64,000 bases of DNA from Roseateles violae. Lineage in GTDB: Bacteria > Pseudomonadota > Gammaproteobacteria > Burkholderiales > Burkholderiaceae_C. The stretch is from contig NZ_JAUHHC010000003.1 in the NCBI RefSeq assembly GCF_030410485.1, forward strand, positions 558,001 to 622,000. Direction: 5' to 3'. The position numbers and the translations under genes are program-made. Position 1 is the stretch's first letter. The number at the start of each line of letters is the position of its first letter. This document shows positions 19,646 through 28,560 of this stretch, piece by piece. The notes under the pieces are model-generated. The model had not been told where the DNA came from. It searched no databases and saw nothing but the letters and a program-made list of their open reading frames with translations.

Positions 19646-20841
19646 CCCGCTCGGCCAGCCGCCTCGCCGCGCGTCAGCCGGGCCAGCACGGCCATCCCCA
19701 GCAGCAGCACGCCCGCGGTCAGCCACAGCGTGCCGTGATAGCTGCCGCTGGCATGCACCATCATGCCGGCCAGGGCCGGCGCGCCGATCTGGGCAACGCC
19801 ATAGCCCAGGGTCAACCGCGCCATCGCCTTGCCCGGATTGCCGGGCGAGCGGCGGCCGACCAGGGCCAAGGTCAGGCTGACGATGCCGATCGCCGTCGCG
19901 CCATAGAGCAAGGCGCCCAGCAGCGCCGCGGCCAGGCCGCCGGACAGCGCCGGCAGCAGCACACCGATCGCCTGCAGGCCGAAGGCGAGGATCAGGGCCG
20001 GCAATTCGCCGATCAGCCGCGCAACGCGGTCCCAGACGAAGACGGCCGGGCAGGCGGCCAGGCCGACCAGCAGCCAGGCCCAGGGCCCCTGGCCGGCCAG
20101 CAGCGGCTGGCGCTCGACGATGGCGACGGTGAAGGTCGCGTTGATGACAAAGCCCCAGCCGGCGCAGAAATAGGCGGCCGTCATCAGCGCCATCCAGCGC
20201 CGGCTCGTCGTCGCTGTCGCCGCGGTCGCCGGGCCGGCAGCAAGGACCGGCGCCGGCGGCCGCCAGGCCCAGGCCGGCAGCAGAAAGATCAGGCCCAGCA
20301 GCGCGAAGCCCTGCCATTGCTGCGCCCAGCCCAGCGCGGCGGCCGACATCGCCATCGCACCCAGCGCCGACACGACGATGCCCAGGCCGATGCCGATGAA
20401 ATGCAGGCCCAGCTCGGGCCGCCGGCCGGCCTGGACCAGCCAGCTCAACACCAGGCCCGATCCCAGCAGCATGCCGGCCGCGCCGCAGAGGCCACCCAGA
20501 TAGCGCGACAAGGCCCAAAGCCAGAGGCTGTCACTGGCCCCCATCAGCCAGGTGACCGGCAGCGTGAGCGCGAGGCCCAGGCTGTAGAACCGGTGGCGCA
20601 GCGCCGGTGCATCGAGCCAGGCGGCCAGCAGCGCGCCGCTCATATAGCCGGCGTAATTGATCGCGGCCAACCAGCCGCCGGCCGCGTCCGACAGCCTGGC
20701 CTGCGCCTGCATCTGCGGCAGCAGCGGTGTGTAGGCGAAACGGGCCAGGCCGATGGTCAGCACCAGCGCGCAGATGCCGCCGACGATGACCTGCCAGGCC
20801 TGCAAGCGGCTGTCGCTCGGGCGCGCAGCGTCGATATCCAT
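19642..20841 (-). CDS. YbfB/YjiJ-family MFS transporter
   Basis: This 399-residue protein has about twelve hydrophobic segments. The N-terminal VIVGGICALVLTIGLARFAYTP, quoted here only by its core GLARFAYTPLLPQMQ, is the diagnostic opening of the YbfB/YjiJ branch of the major facilitator superfamily. A loop with GRRSPGNPGKAMARL separates later helices. It sits in the inner membrane; the substrate is unknown, as for most of the branch. The gene stands alone on the minus strand between a DUF4386-like gene and mtfA. Confidence 0.87.
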   Translation of the reverse strand: MDIDAARPSDSRLQAWQVIVGGICALVLTIGLARFAYTPLLPQMQAQARLSDAAGGWLAAINYAGYMSGALLAAWLDAPALRHRFYSLGLALTLPVTWLMGASDSLWLWALSRYLGGLCGAAGMLLGSGLVLSWLVQAGRRPELGLHFIGIGLGIVVSALGAMAMSAAALGWAQQWQGFALLGLIFLLPAWAWRPPAPVLAAGPATAATATTSRRWMALMTAAYFCAGWGFVINATFTVAIVERQPLLAGQGPWAWLLVGLAACPAVFVWDRVARLIGELPALILAFGLQAIGVLLPALSGGLAAALLGALLYGATAIGIVSLTLALVGRRSPGNPGKAMARLTLGYGVAQIGAPALAGMMVHASGSYHGTLWLTAGVLLLGMAVLARLTRGEAAGRAG

Positions 20842-20897
20842 GCAGCGAGGGTAAGCGATGCCCTTGTTTTCCGCTGTCGCGCAGGCATCTAGCGAAG

Positions 20898-21731
20898 ATG
20901 GATCAAGCGCTGCCCATGCTCCTCACCGTCGCCCTGGCCCTCGGGCTGGTCGCCTGGCTGATCGCCCTGCCGGCGCTGACCCGACGCCGCCGTGCGCGCA
21001 TCGCACGCCAACCCTTCCCCGCGCCCTGGCGCCGCATTCTGCGCCGGCGCGTGCCACTGGTGCAGCGCTTGCCGGCCGATCTGCAACTGCGGCTGAAGGG
21101 CCTGATGCAGGTCTTCCTGGCCGAGAAGCCCATCATCGGCTGCGCCGGCCTCGAGGTCAGCGAGGAGATGCGGGTAACGATCGCCGCCCAGGCCTGCCTG
21201 CCGCTGCTGGGCGCCACGCGCGGCTTCTATCCGGAGCTGAAGCAGGTGCTGCTCTACCCCGGCGCCTTCGTCGTCGACCGGCCGGCGCCCGGCCCCGGCG
21301 GCGTGCAGATGGAGCAGCGCCGCGCGCTGGCCGGAGAAAGCTGGGTGCAGGGCCAGGTCTTGCTCTCCTGGCAGGATGTCCTGGCGGGCGCGGCCGACCC
21401 GGCGGACGGCAGCAATGTCGTCATCCATGAGTTCGCCCACCAGCTGGACCAGGCCAAGGGCTTCGCCAACGGCGCGCCGCTGCTGGCCAACGCCCAGGCC
21501 TACCAGCGCTGGTCGCGGGTGATGCAGCAGGAATATGACGCGCTGCGCGGCCGCGTCGCGCGCGGCGAGACCGGCCTGCTGGACGCCTATGGCGCGACCG
21601 ACCCGGCCGAGTTCTTCGCCGTCGCGAGCGAGGTCTTGTTCGAGCAGCCGCAGAGGCTGTCCGTCGAGCATCCGGCCCTCTATGCCGAGTTGCGCGGCTA
21701 CTACCGGATCGATCCGCTCAGCTGGTACTGA
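20898..21731 (+). CDS. mtfA: M90-family zinc peptidase (MtfA-like)
   Basis: This 277-residue protein has an N-terminal membrane helix (LLTVALALGLVAWLIALPAL) and then the M90 domain. The zinc motif is in VVIHEFAHQLDQAKG and a downstream acid lies in DPAEFFAVASEVLF. The Enterobacterial MtfA is a soluble peptidase that binds the glucose repressor Mlc; betaproteobacterial members usually carry the N-terminal helix seen here, and Mlc is not expected, so the physiological target is open. The end YYRIDPLSWY is the usual family terminus. Confidence 0.88.
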   Translation: MDQALPMLLTVALALGLVAWLIALPALTRRRRARIARQPFPAPWRRILRRRVPLVQRLPADLQLRLKGLMQVFLAEKPIIGCAGLEVSEEMRVTIAAQACLPLLGATRGFYPELKQVLLYPGAFVVDRPAPGPGGVQMEQRRALAGESWVQGQVLLSWQDVLAGAADPADGSNVVIHEFAHQLDQAKGFANGAPLLANAQAYQRWSRVMQQEYDALRGRVARGETGLLDAYGATDPAEFFAVASEVLFEQPQRLSVEHPALYAELRGYYRIDPLSWY

Positions 21732-21888
21732 GCGGGCCGATGCGGGCCGTACGTCCCGTCGCCGCCCCCTCAATCGCGGGGGACTTGCTTGATCAGGCCG
21801 CCGCTCCGGCCCACACTCGCCGCAGCGAACGATGCCGCGCGGCCGTCGCTCGCCAGCCCCGCTCCTCCGCGTCACGGGAGTCATTGCG

Positions 21889-22716
21889 ATGATGAAACAA
21901 GCGCTTCTCATCTCCCTGCTTGCCACGATGGGCGCCGGCGCGATGGCGGCACCGCTGACCGACAACTTCGATTTCCCGCAGGCGATTGCGCAGGACTATT
22001 CGAACGGCACGGCATCCTTCTCGGCGACAGCATCGAGCTTCGATGCATCGATCATCGGCGGCCAGCGCGAGATCTATGTGAACGCCGCGACCGGCGCCGA
22101 TGCGCTCAACGGCACGCGGGCCGGCGTCTCGTCCTCCAGGTTCTCATTCGCCAACGACGCCGGCGTCGCCGGCTTTGGCATCTTGCGATGGGACGGGAGC
22201 AGCGTCATGGGCTTCAACCCGGCGCAGGCCGACTTCGGCATCGATCGAACCGGCTTTGCGGGCGTCAACTTTGCGGCCGTGGCCGACAGTCTCAAGCTGA
22301 CCTTCCATCGTTCGGACGCCGCCTACCCGTTCACCTTGCAGTTCTTCTCCGGCGCGAACGACTGGACCAGCTTCACCTTCTCCGCGATTCCGGTATGCGC
22401 CGCGGCCGACGCCAGCTGCCTGTCCCAGTCCGGCGCCGTGACGGGCCCGACCGACTTCTACTTCAACTTCGCGCTGATGAATCTGCTCGGCACAAAATCG
22501 GGCGCCGGCGCCAATTTCGCCAACATCACGGCCTTGCAGGCGATCTTCAACTTCAATGTCGCGACCGGCAGCGTGGGCAGCGCCGAAGGCGTCGACTTCG
22601 CGATGGATTTCCAGACCGTTGTCCCTGCCCAGGTTCCAGAGCCCGGAACGATGACGATGGCCCTCCTCGGTGCGGCCGGCCTCTTGCTCGCATGGCGCCG
22701 TCGCGCCGGCCAATAA
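21889..22716 (+). CDS. exported PEP-CTERM sorting-domain protein
   Basis: The 275-residue protein has a signal peptide (MMKQALLISLLATMGAGAMA, cleaved near AMA-AP), an Asn/Phe/Gly-rich beta-type body, and a C-terminal sorting signal: VPEPGTMTM, a hydrophobic helix and the basic end WRRRAGQ. PEP-CTERM proteins are processed by an exosortase and are usually linked to exopolysaccharide or biofilm matrix. Two cysteines (PVCAAADASC) lie mid-protein. The start at 21889 follows GGGAG by eight bases. No exosortase or EPS gene is in the window. Confidence 0.85.
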   Translation: MMKQALLISLLATMGAGAMAAPLTDNFDFPQAIAQDYSNGTASFSATASSFDASIIGGQREIYVNAATGADALNGTRAGVSSSRFSFANDAGVAGFGILRWDGSSVMGFNPAQADFGIDRTGFAGVNFAAVADSLKLTFHRSDAAYPFTLQFFSGANDWTSFTFSAIPVCAAADASCLSQSGAVTGPTDFYFNFALMNLLGTKSGAGANFANITALQAIFNFNVATGSVGSAEGVDFAMDFQTVVPAQVPEPGTMTMALLGAAGLLLAWRRRAGQ

Positions 22717-22726
22717 GCCCCTGCTC

Positions 22727-22747
22727 GGGCCGGCTGAGCACCGGCCC
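22727..22747 (+). terminator. hairpin after the PEP-CTERM gene
   Basis: GGGCCGG at 22727-22733 pairs exactly with CCGGCCC at 22741-22747 around a 7-base loop, 10 bases after the stop codon. There is no T-tract, so it is a hairpin of probable but unproven terminator function. Confidence 0.55.
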
Positions 22748-23023
22748 TCGCCGCGCGCCGCCGCTCAGCGGACCGCGGGTGCAGCACCGGGCGCCCGGTT
22801 CGCTCATGGCGGGGAAGATTCGCGCGATCAACTCCTCGGTATAGGCCGGCACATTGGACCCGAAGAGTGCCGACGCCGATGAAGTGATGCAGCGGCTCTA
22901 GCCAGCGCCGACGTCTTCGTGCCAAACCTGCATCCATCCGCAGCAGATCGCCGCGGTGCATGCGAGACCGGCCGCTCGTGCTGCGAGCGTGGCGTCCGCT
23001 GGAGATGAATTCGCAGGCTGTTG

Positions 23024-23049
23024 AAAAACGTAGGGAGGACGGCCTCTCT
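23024..23049 (-). terminator. Rho-independent terminator of cheZ
   Basis: On the minus strand AGAGAGG (23049-23043) pairs with CCTCCCT (23038-23032) across a CCGT loop, with one G-T pair, and three bases later a run of five T follows. It begins about 12 bases after the cheZ stop. This is the cleanest intrinsic terminator in the window. Confidence 0.75.
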
Positions 23050-23061
23050 TAAACAAGCTGC

Positions 23062-23583
23062 CTAGAAGCCCAGCGAGGCCAGCAGGTCATCGACGTCGTC
23101 CTGCTTCAAGGCCTTGTCCGGCGTCTGCACGCCCTGCAGCTGCCCGCTCCCGGCGCTCGTCGCGGCCGGCGTGGTGCCGACCAGTTCCTGCAGCGGCGCC
23201 TCGGCCTGCTGCAGCAGCTTGATTACCTTGTTGATCACCTGGCCCGACAGGTCCTGGAAGTCCTGCGCCATCATGATCTCGCCGTGCAGCGCCTTCTCGC
23301 GCTCGGCAAAGCTGGCGGCGGTGGCGGCATAGGCGGCGCACAGCTTCAAGAGCGAACGCGCGCGCTCCAGGCTCAGCTCGGGCGCCAGCGCCTGGCGCTG
23401 CAGCATCTCGGACAGATCGCCGCCCTGGCGGCGCACCTGCTCGGCATCGTCGCGCGCGGTCTCGACCAGGCCCAGCACCTTGCTGGCGGCCTGCTCGGTC
23501 ATGGTGCGCACATAGTCCAGGCGCTCGCAGGCGTCGGGCAGCTGCTGGACCGTCTGTTGCAGGACTTCGGCGGCGGACGACAT
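23062..23583 (-). CDS. cheZ: protein phosphatase CheZ
   Basis: This 173-residue, almost entirely helical protein carries the CheZ active-site signature MAQDFQDLSGQVINKVIK; the aspartate and the glutamine of DLSGQ correspond to the residues that position water for CheY-phosphate hydrolysis. The C-terminal tail DDVDDLLASLGF, after a flexible linker, is the CheY-binding peptide. It is shorter than the roughly 210-residue E. coli protein, mainly in the hairpin tip. No cheY, receptor or flagellar gene is adjacent: it has its own GAGGGAG ribosome-binding site before an A-rich spacer and its own terminator. Confidence 0.92.
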   Translation of the reverse strand: MSSAAEVLQQTVQQLPDACERLDYVRTMTEQAASKVLGLVETARDDAEQVRRQGGDLSEMLQRQALAPELSLERARSLLKLCAAYAATAASFAEREKALHGEIMMAQDFQDLSGQVINKVIKLLQQAEAPLQELVGTTPAATSAGSGQLQGVQTPDKALKQDDVDDLLASLGF

Positions 23584-23720
23584 TTTTTTAGCTCCCTCTG
23601 GCGCTGGCCGCTACGTCGGGCGCGGCAAGCGGCCGCATCTTAGCCGCGGCTCCGGTGCCGCCGCCGGGCGCGAGAGCGAGCTTTTTCACGCTCGTCGCGC
23701 CTTTTCGATCCGCCGTGCGA

Positions 23721-24866
23721 TCAATGTTCGCAGCGGTTGCGGCCGGTGTGCTTGGCGCGGTACAGGGCCGCATCGGCGGCGGCCACCAAGGTGTCGGCGG
23801 TCTCGGCGCCGGTGACCAGGCCGCCGCGCACGCCGATGCTGATCGTCGTCGGAATGCGCTGCGCGCCCCATTGCGTCGGCGTCGCCTCGACCGCCTGGCG
23901 CAAGGCCTCGCCCACGATCAGCGCGCCCTCGAGCCCGGTGTCGGGCAGCACCAGCAGGAACTCCTCGCCGCCGAAGCGGCCGATCTGGTCCTGCGCGCGC
24001 AGGCGGCTGCGCAGGGTCTGGGCGACGCCGCGCAGCACCACGTCGCCAGCCTGGTGGCCGTAGCCGTCGTTGATCTTCTTGAAATGGTCGATGTCCAGCA
24101 TCAGCACGGCCAGCAGCTGGCCCTGGCGCTGAGCGCGCGCGACCTCGGCCTGCAGCACGTCGCTGATCGCGCGGCGGTTGGACAGGCCGGTCAGCATGTC
24201 CTTCATTGCCAGCTCGAAGTTCTGCCGCTCGGCCTTCTCCATCGTCATGTAGACGAAGCCCAGCGCCATGCTCAGCACCGAGCCCATCGCGGCGATGAAG
24301 AGCATGGCCTGCCAGCGGTTGCTCTCGACCGGCGAGCTGACATCGAGCCAGCCCCGCCAGATCGCCAAGGCGCGCACCAGCAGGGTCAGGGCCAGCAGGG
24401 CGAAGGCGCAGAACACGATCATGCGGCCGCGGCCGGTGATCGGGTGCTCGCTGTCCAGCAGCGCGGCCAGGATGAAGGCGATCTGGGTCGTGAACAGCAG
24501 GGCCGCGACGACGACGCGGATCAGGTAGTGGTCGTACAGCAGGGCGAAGACCAGGGGCGCCAGCAGCACCGGCCCCCATTGCTGCCAGCGCTGCGCCTGG
24601 GCCGACTGGAAACGCCGCACGGCCGTCAGCATCAGGGCCAGGGCCAGGGCATAGCTGCTGTTGGCGCCGACCATCGAAAAGCCCCACGGCAGGTAGGCCC
24701 GCAGGCCGAACAGCACATTGCTCAGCGCATAGGCGACCAGGGCCAGCGCCCAGGGCCACAGCGCAGCGCTGGCCGGCTTGCCCCAGGCCATCACGCAGAC
24801 CAGCAGCGCCATCAACAGGGCGACCACCGTCACGAGAATGAACAGGGTGGGAACGTCCAGATGCAT
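23721..24866 (-). CDS. membrane-bound diguanylate cyclase (GGDEF)
   Basis: The 381-residue protein has about six N-terminal membrane helices (residues 5-190), beginning MHLDVPTLFILVTVVALLM, then a GGDEF domain. Visible are LDIDHFKKINDGYGHQAGD for metal and substrate binding, the active-site loop RFGGEEFLLVLP, and an RAQD sequence five residues before GGEEF, which is an intact product-inhibition I-site. It should therefore make cyclic di-GMP and be feedback-inhibited. The membrane region is of no recognised sensor family. I chose the ATG at 24866 because the sequence before it lacks family character; it is divergent from the patatin gene. Confidence 0.88.
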   Translation of the reverse strand: MHLDVPTLFILVTVVALLMALLVCVMAWGKPASAALWPWALALVAYALSNVLFGLRAYLPWGFSMVGANSSYALALALMLTAVRRFQSAQAQRWQQWGPVLLAPLVFALLYDHYLIRVVVAALLFTTQIAFILAALLDSEHPITGRGRMIVFCAFALLALTLLVRALAIWRGWLDVSSPVESNRWQAMLFIAAMGSVLSMALGFVYMTMEKAERQNFELAMKDMLTGLSNRRAISDVLQAEVARAQRQGQLLAVLMLDIDHFKKINDGYGHQAGDVVLRGVAQTLRSRLRAQDQIGRFGGEEFLLVLPDTGLEGALIVGEALRQAVEATPTQWGAQRIPTTISIGVRGGLVTGAETADTLVAAADAALYRAKHTGRNRCEH

Positions 24867-24906
24867 GAGGCATTGTGCACAATGGCCTGCAGAGGGAGTG
24901 TTGTTC

Positions 24907-25947
24907 ATGCCCATCTTTGCCGGTCCCAAGCATCGACTCAATCTGGCCCTGCAGGGCGGCGGCGCCCATGGCGCCTTCACCTGGGGCGTGCTGGACGCGC
25001 TGCTGGAGGACGGCCGGCTCGACTTCGAGGGCGTCAGCGGCACCAGCGCCGGCGCGATGAATGCGGTGCTGCTGGCCCAGGGCCTGATGGACGGCGGCGC
25101 CGACGGTGCGCGCGCGGCGCTGCGGCGCTTCTGGACCGCGGTTGCCGCGGCGGTGCCGGAGGCGATGACGCGCAGCTCGGCCGATGGCCAGAGCGTCGGC
25201 CTGGCGCCGATGGTGCAACTGCTGCTGCATTGGACGCATTACCTGTCGCCGCAGCAGATCAACCCCTTCGACCTGAACCCCTTGCGCGACATCATCGAGG
25301 CCCAGGTCGACTTCGCCCGCCTGCGCCGCGCCAGCCCGCTCAAGCTCTTCATCGCCGCCACGCGGGCCAATAGCGGCAAGCTGCGCATCTTCCGCACCGA
25401 AGAGCTCAGCTGCGAGGCCCTGCTCGCCTCGGCCTGCCTGCCCAGCATCCAGCGCGCGGTCGAGATCGACGGCGAGCCCTACTGGGACGGCGGCTACACC
25501 GCCAACCCCGCAGTCTTCCCGCTGTTCTACGAGTGCCGCTCGCGCGATCTTCTGCTGGTGTTGCTGAGCCCGCTGCGCCACCGCGGCCGGCTCAGCAGCG
25601 CGCAGGACATCCAGGCGCGCGTGATGGAGATCGCCTTCAGCGCCGGCTTCCTGCGCGAGATGCGCATGTTCGCCCAGCTGCGCCGCCAGCTGGTGCAGCG
25701 CCGCGGCTGGCTGGGCCTGCCGCTGCTGGGCCGTTTCGAGCACCGCGTCCGGCACAGCCGCTTCCATCTGATCGAGGCGGCCGATGTGCTGGGCGACTTC
25801 AGCGCGCAGACCAAGCTGGCCGTCAATCTGAAGTTCTTCGAGCACCTGATGCTGCAGGGCCGCGCGCGCGGCCGCGCCTGGCTGGATGTGCACTTCGCCG
25901 CCGTCGGCCGGCGCTCGACCGTCGATCTCGAGGCGCTATTTGCCTGA
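24907..25947 (+). CDS. patatin-like phospholipase
   Basis: This 346-residue protein has the patatin fold signals: the oxyanion-hole LALQGGGAHGAFTWGVLD, the nucleophile elbow GTSAGAMNA and the catalytic aspartate in WDGGYTANPAVFPLF. It is close to the RssA-like bacterial group that hydrolyses lipid acyl chains; no signal peptide is present. The ATG at 24907 follows AGGGAG. The 3' end overlaps the convergent binding-protein gene by 12 bases. Substrate and role are unknown. Confidence 0.88.
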   Translation: MPIFAGPKHRLNLALQGGGAHGAFTWGVLDALLEDGRLDFEGVSGTSAGAMNAVLLAQGLMDGGADGARAALRRFWTAVAAAVPEAMTRSSADGQSVGLAPMVQLLLHWTHYLSPQQINPFDLNPLRDIIEAQVDFARLRRASPLKLFIAATRANSGKLRIFRTEELSCEALLASACLPSIQRAVEIDGEPYWDGGYTANPAVFPLFYECRSRDLLLVLLSPLRHRGRLSSAQDIQARVMEIAFSAGFLREMRMFAQLRRQLVQRRGWLGLPLLGRFEHRVRHSRFHLIEAADVLGDFSAQTKLAVNLKFFEHLMLQGRARGRAWLDVHFAAVGRRSTVDLEALFA

Positions 25948-26790
25948 GGCGGTGGAGGCCGCCGGGCCCGCCGCCGCGGGCAGCAGCGGCGGCGCCGGCC
26001 GGTACTGCTGGTAGGCCGGCGACTGCCGCGCCGCGGCAATCGCGCGCCAGTAGCGCTCGACCAGCTGCGGATGGGCGGCCTGGAACGAGCGCGCGACCAG
26101 CAGGTACAGCATCTCGACGTCAAAGGGCGGTTCCAGCTGCTCGAGGCTGGCGGCGAAGCGCTGATCGAGCAGGCGCTGGCCCTCCTCCTCCTGCATGATC
26201 ACCGCCTCGTTGCGGCCACGCTCGAGCTTGAGCATCAGCTGCTCGGCGCCGACGCCGCGGTCGTCGATCGGCACGCCCAGCGCCGCCAGCCGCGGGCCGT
26301 AGACATAGCCCGCCTGCACGCCGACGCTGCCGCCGCCCAGCTTGTCGAAGCGCTGGCCGTCCCAGCCGACCGCGCTGCCGCGACGGCGGTAGACCATGAA
26401 GCGGATCGGGCCGAGGCCGCGCTGCGGATCGACGCGGCCGCCGGCATCGAGCGGATAGGCGGCATAGGACAGCCGGTCCTCGGCATAGAGGCCGACCGCC
26501 GCATCGGCATGGCCGCTGCGCAGGTCCTGCAGGCAGCGCGGCCGCGGCGCCGTGTAGTTGATCAGCTGTAGGCGCAGCTGGCCGGCGGCCAGGCGCAAGA
26601 GATGCTGATGGCGGCCGCGCCCGTCGGGCAGGGTGAAGGGATAGAAGGGCTGGTCGGCGGTGCACAGGCGCAGCGCGATCGGTGGCGCAGCCGTCCCGCC
26701 CTCCGCCGCGGCCGCCGAGACAGCCGCAGGCCGGCACAGCGCCAGCCCCAAACTCGCGCAGGCGGCCAGGCGCAGCGCCGCCCGCCTCAT
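25936..26790 (-). CDS. periplasmic solute-binding-like protein, orphan
   Basis: The 284-residue protein starts with a signal peptide (MRRAALRLAACASLGLALC, ending near VSAAAA). The mature part follows the type-II binding-protein pattern: LCTADQPFYPFTLPDG, DLRSGHADAAVGLYAEDRL, the hinge-like GGGSVGVQAGYVYG, and a C-terminal lobe with RSFQAAHPQLVERYWRAI. It is a distant relative of the protein encoded at 885-1688; neither has a permease gene nearby. The ATG shares one base with the stop of the DUF2520 gene (ATGA), suggesting co-expression with it. Confidence 0.7.
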   Translation of the reverse strand: MRRAALRLAACASLGLALCRPAAVSAAAAEGGTAAPPIALRLCTADQPFYPFTLPDGRGRHQHLLRLAAGQLRLQLINYTAPRPRCLQDLRSGHADAAVGLYAEDRLSYAAYPLDAGGRVDPQRGLGPIRFMVYRRRGSAVGWDGQRFDKLGGGSVGVQAGYVYGPRLAALGVPIDDRGVGAEQLMLKLERGRNEAVIMQEEEGQRLLDQRFAASLEQLEPPFDVEMLYLLVARSFQAAHPQLVERYWRAIAAARQSPAYQQYRPAPPLLPAAAGPAASTASGK

Positions 26791-27653
26791 CACGCCGCCT
26801 CGTCCAGCAGGGCGGCGAGCCGCTGCAGCGTCGCCTCGTCGAGGCGGCCGCTGGCGCGCGCCAGCGGCAACTGGCGGCGCGCCAGCTCGCGGTAGAAGCG
26901 GCCATGCGCACCGCCCAGCGCATCGAAGGCGCGCAGATGCGCGTCGACGACACGCGCATCGCCGCGCGAGATCGGCCCGGCCAGCGCGCCGGCCAGGCCG
27001 CGGCTCTCGGCCGCCTGCAAGGTGCCGCGGGCCAGCGGCAGCAGCGCGGGCAGCGCCTGCTCCGGCGGCAGGCCGATCGCCTCCCAGACCTGCAGCGCCT
27101 CGTCCAGCATCGACAGCAGAAAGCTGGCGGCGAAGCTGGCCGCGCCGTGATAGGCGGCGCGCGTGCCGGGGCGCAGGCTCAGCGCGCGCATGCTCAGCAC
27201 AGCGGCCAGGCGCTGCAGCTCGGCCCGCAACGGCGGGTGCTGGGCCTCGATCGCGACGCTGCTGCCGGCCAGCAGCGCGGCGGCACGCACCGGGTCGGAA
27301 AAGATCTGCAGCGGATGGAAGCCGCCGATCTGCGCGCCGGCATCGGCGGCGGACCGCAAGGCCGTCAGCTCGGTGGCGCCGCTGCAATGGACGACCGCCT
27401 GGCCGGCGCGCCAGGGCAGCGCGGCGGCCAGCGATGCGATCGCATCGTCGGGCACGGTCAGGAAGACCAGCTCGGCCGCGGCGGCCGCCTCGGCCGCTTC
27501 GAGCGCACGGCAGCCGGCGATACCGGCGGCCGCCTCCAGCGGCGGCCGGCGCCCGCCCAGCGCGACGACCGCCTCGCCGCGCGCGGCCAGCGCCGCGGCC
27601 AGCGTGCGGCCCAGGCGGCCGGCGCCGATGATGGCGATCGTCATCGCGGCCAT
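26790..27653 (-). CDS. DUF2520/Rossmann-like NAD(P)-binding protein
   Basis: This 287-residue protein has an N-terminal dinucleotide-binding fold (IAIIGAGRLGRTLAAALAA), then VFLTVPDDAIASLA and HCSGATELTALRSA, followed by a helical C-terminal DUF2520 domain (GGFHPLQIFSDP; AYHGAASFAASFLLSML). The architecture resembles ketopantoate/pyrroline-carboxylate reductase relatives, and the family is annotated only as a predicted oxidoreductase. An internal ATG at 27644 is an equally possible start. It is followed, with a 1-base overlap, by the binding-protein gene. Confidence 0.83.
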   Translation of the reverse strand: MAAMTIAIIGAGRLGRTLAAALAARGEAVVALGGRRPPLEAAAGIAGCRALEAAEAAAAAELVFLTVPDDAIASLAAALPWRAGQAVVHCSGATELTALRSAADAGAQIGGFHPLQIFSDPVRAAALLAGSSVAIEAQHPPLRAELQRLAAVLSMRALSLRPGTRAAYHGAASFAASFLLSMLDEALQVWEAIGLPPEQALPALLPLARGTLQAAESRGLAGALAGPISRGDARVVDAHLRAFDALGGAHGRFYRELARRQLPLARASGRLDEATLQRLAALLDEAA

Positions 27654-27666
27654 GGAGAAGCGCTCA

Positions 27667-28494
27667 TCAGGGCTTGACGAACTTCAGCGTCATGCGGTCG
27701 CTCTCGCCGATCGCCTCGTAGCGGGTGCGGTCCTTGTCCTTCAGGCCATAGGTGGGCGGCAGCGACCACACGCCGCCCTCGTGGTCGGCCGTGTCCCTGG
27801 GGTTGGCATTGATCTCGCTCGTCGCCGCCAGCTTGAAGCCGGCGCGCTCGGCCATCGCGATCACATAGGCCTGGTGCAGATAGCCGCTCTTGGCCTTCTC
27901 GTCCTGCGGCTGCGAGACCGGCCGGCGATGGTCGACCACGCCCAGCACGCCGCCGGGCTTGAGCACCTCGTAGGCGCTCTTGAACACGGCCAGGGTCTTC
28001 GCCTCGCCCTGCTGGACCCAGTTGTGGACATTGCGGAAGGTCAGCACCAGATCGACGCTGGCCGGCGCCGCGTACTGCAGCTTGCCGGTCTCGGCGTCGA
28101 AGACGTTCAGTTTTACCTTGTCATAGACGCCCGGCTGCGCGTCGAGCTTGGCCTTCAGCCGCGCCGCGCTGCGCTGGTTGTAGGCCGAGGCGGAGGCCGG
28201 GTCGTCGCCGCCGAGGATCAGCGTGCCGCGCTCGCGCAGATAGGGCGCAAGGATCTCGGTGTACCAGCCACCGGCGCCGGGCGTCAGCTCGACAACCGTC
28301 TGCGTCGGCTTGATGCCGAAGAAGCTCAGCGTCTCGTAAGGATGACGGGCCGGGTCGCGGGCGACATTGCCGACCATGCGCTGCGGCCCGGCGATCGCCG
28401 CCTTCAGTGCCTCGTCGGCCCGCGCCGGCGCCAGCGAAAACAGCAGCGCGCCAGCGGCCAGCAGCGCAGGAATCCAGTTCTTCGTCGTCTTCAT
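27667..28494 (-). CDS. predicted exported class I SAM-dependent methyltransferase (COG4798-like)
   Basis: The 275-residue protein has a typical signal peptide (KKN-type basic start MKTTKNWIPALLAAGALLFS, cleavage near ARA-DE) before a methyltransferase-like domain: motif I VVELTPGAGGWYTEIL, a later LVLTFRNVHNW and VLKPGGVLGVVDHR. A periplasmic protein would lack access to SAM, so the domain may have another activity or the leader may act otherwise. The ATG at 28494 has GGAAGG upstream. It follows the oxidase operon on the same strand by 66 bases. Confidence 0.83.
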   Translation of the reverse strand: MKTTKNWIPALLAAGALLFSLAPARADEALKAAIAGPQRMVGNVARDPARHPYETLSFFGIKPTQTVVELTPGAGGWYTEILAPYLRERGTLILGGDDPASASAYNQRSAARLKAKLDAQPGVYDKVKLNVFDAETGKLQYAAPASVDLVLTFRNVHNWVQQGEAKTLAVFKSAYEVLKPGGVLGVVDHRRPVSQPQDEKAKSGYLHQAYVIAMAERAGFKLAATSEINANPRDTADHEGGVWSLPPTYGLKDKDRTRYEAIGESDRMTLKFVKP

Positions 28495-28560
28495 CGGCTC
28501 ACCTTCCGTGATGGGAAGGCGGCAGTATGGCTCGAACGCCCGGCCCCTGCCGTAAGACAT

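Larger units (their letters stand above)
22717..23061. other. intergenic region, 345 bases, no gene seen
   Basis: Apart from one hairpin at each end (22727-22747 and 23024-23049) I see nothing here. Open frames on the minus strand crossing it are arginine/proline-rich shadows with no start context, and no repeat, RNA gene or promoter could be supported. Confidence 0.6.

Noticed and set aside
23015-23035. GGCTGTTGAAAAACG resembling an insertion-sequence end
   Set aside because: The A-run is explained as the T-tract of the cheZ terminator on the other strand, and there is no matching inverted end or transposase.
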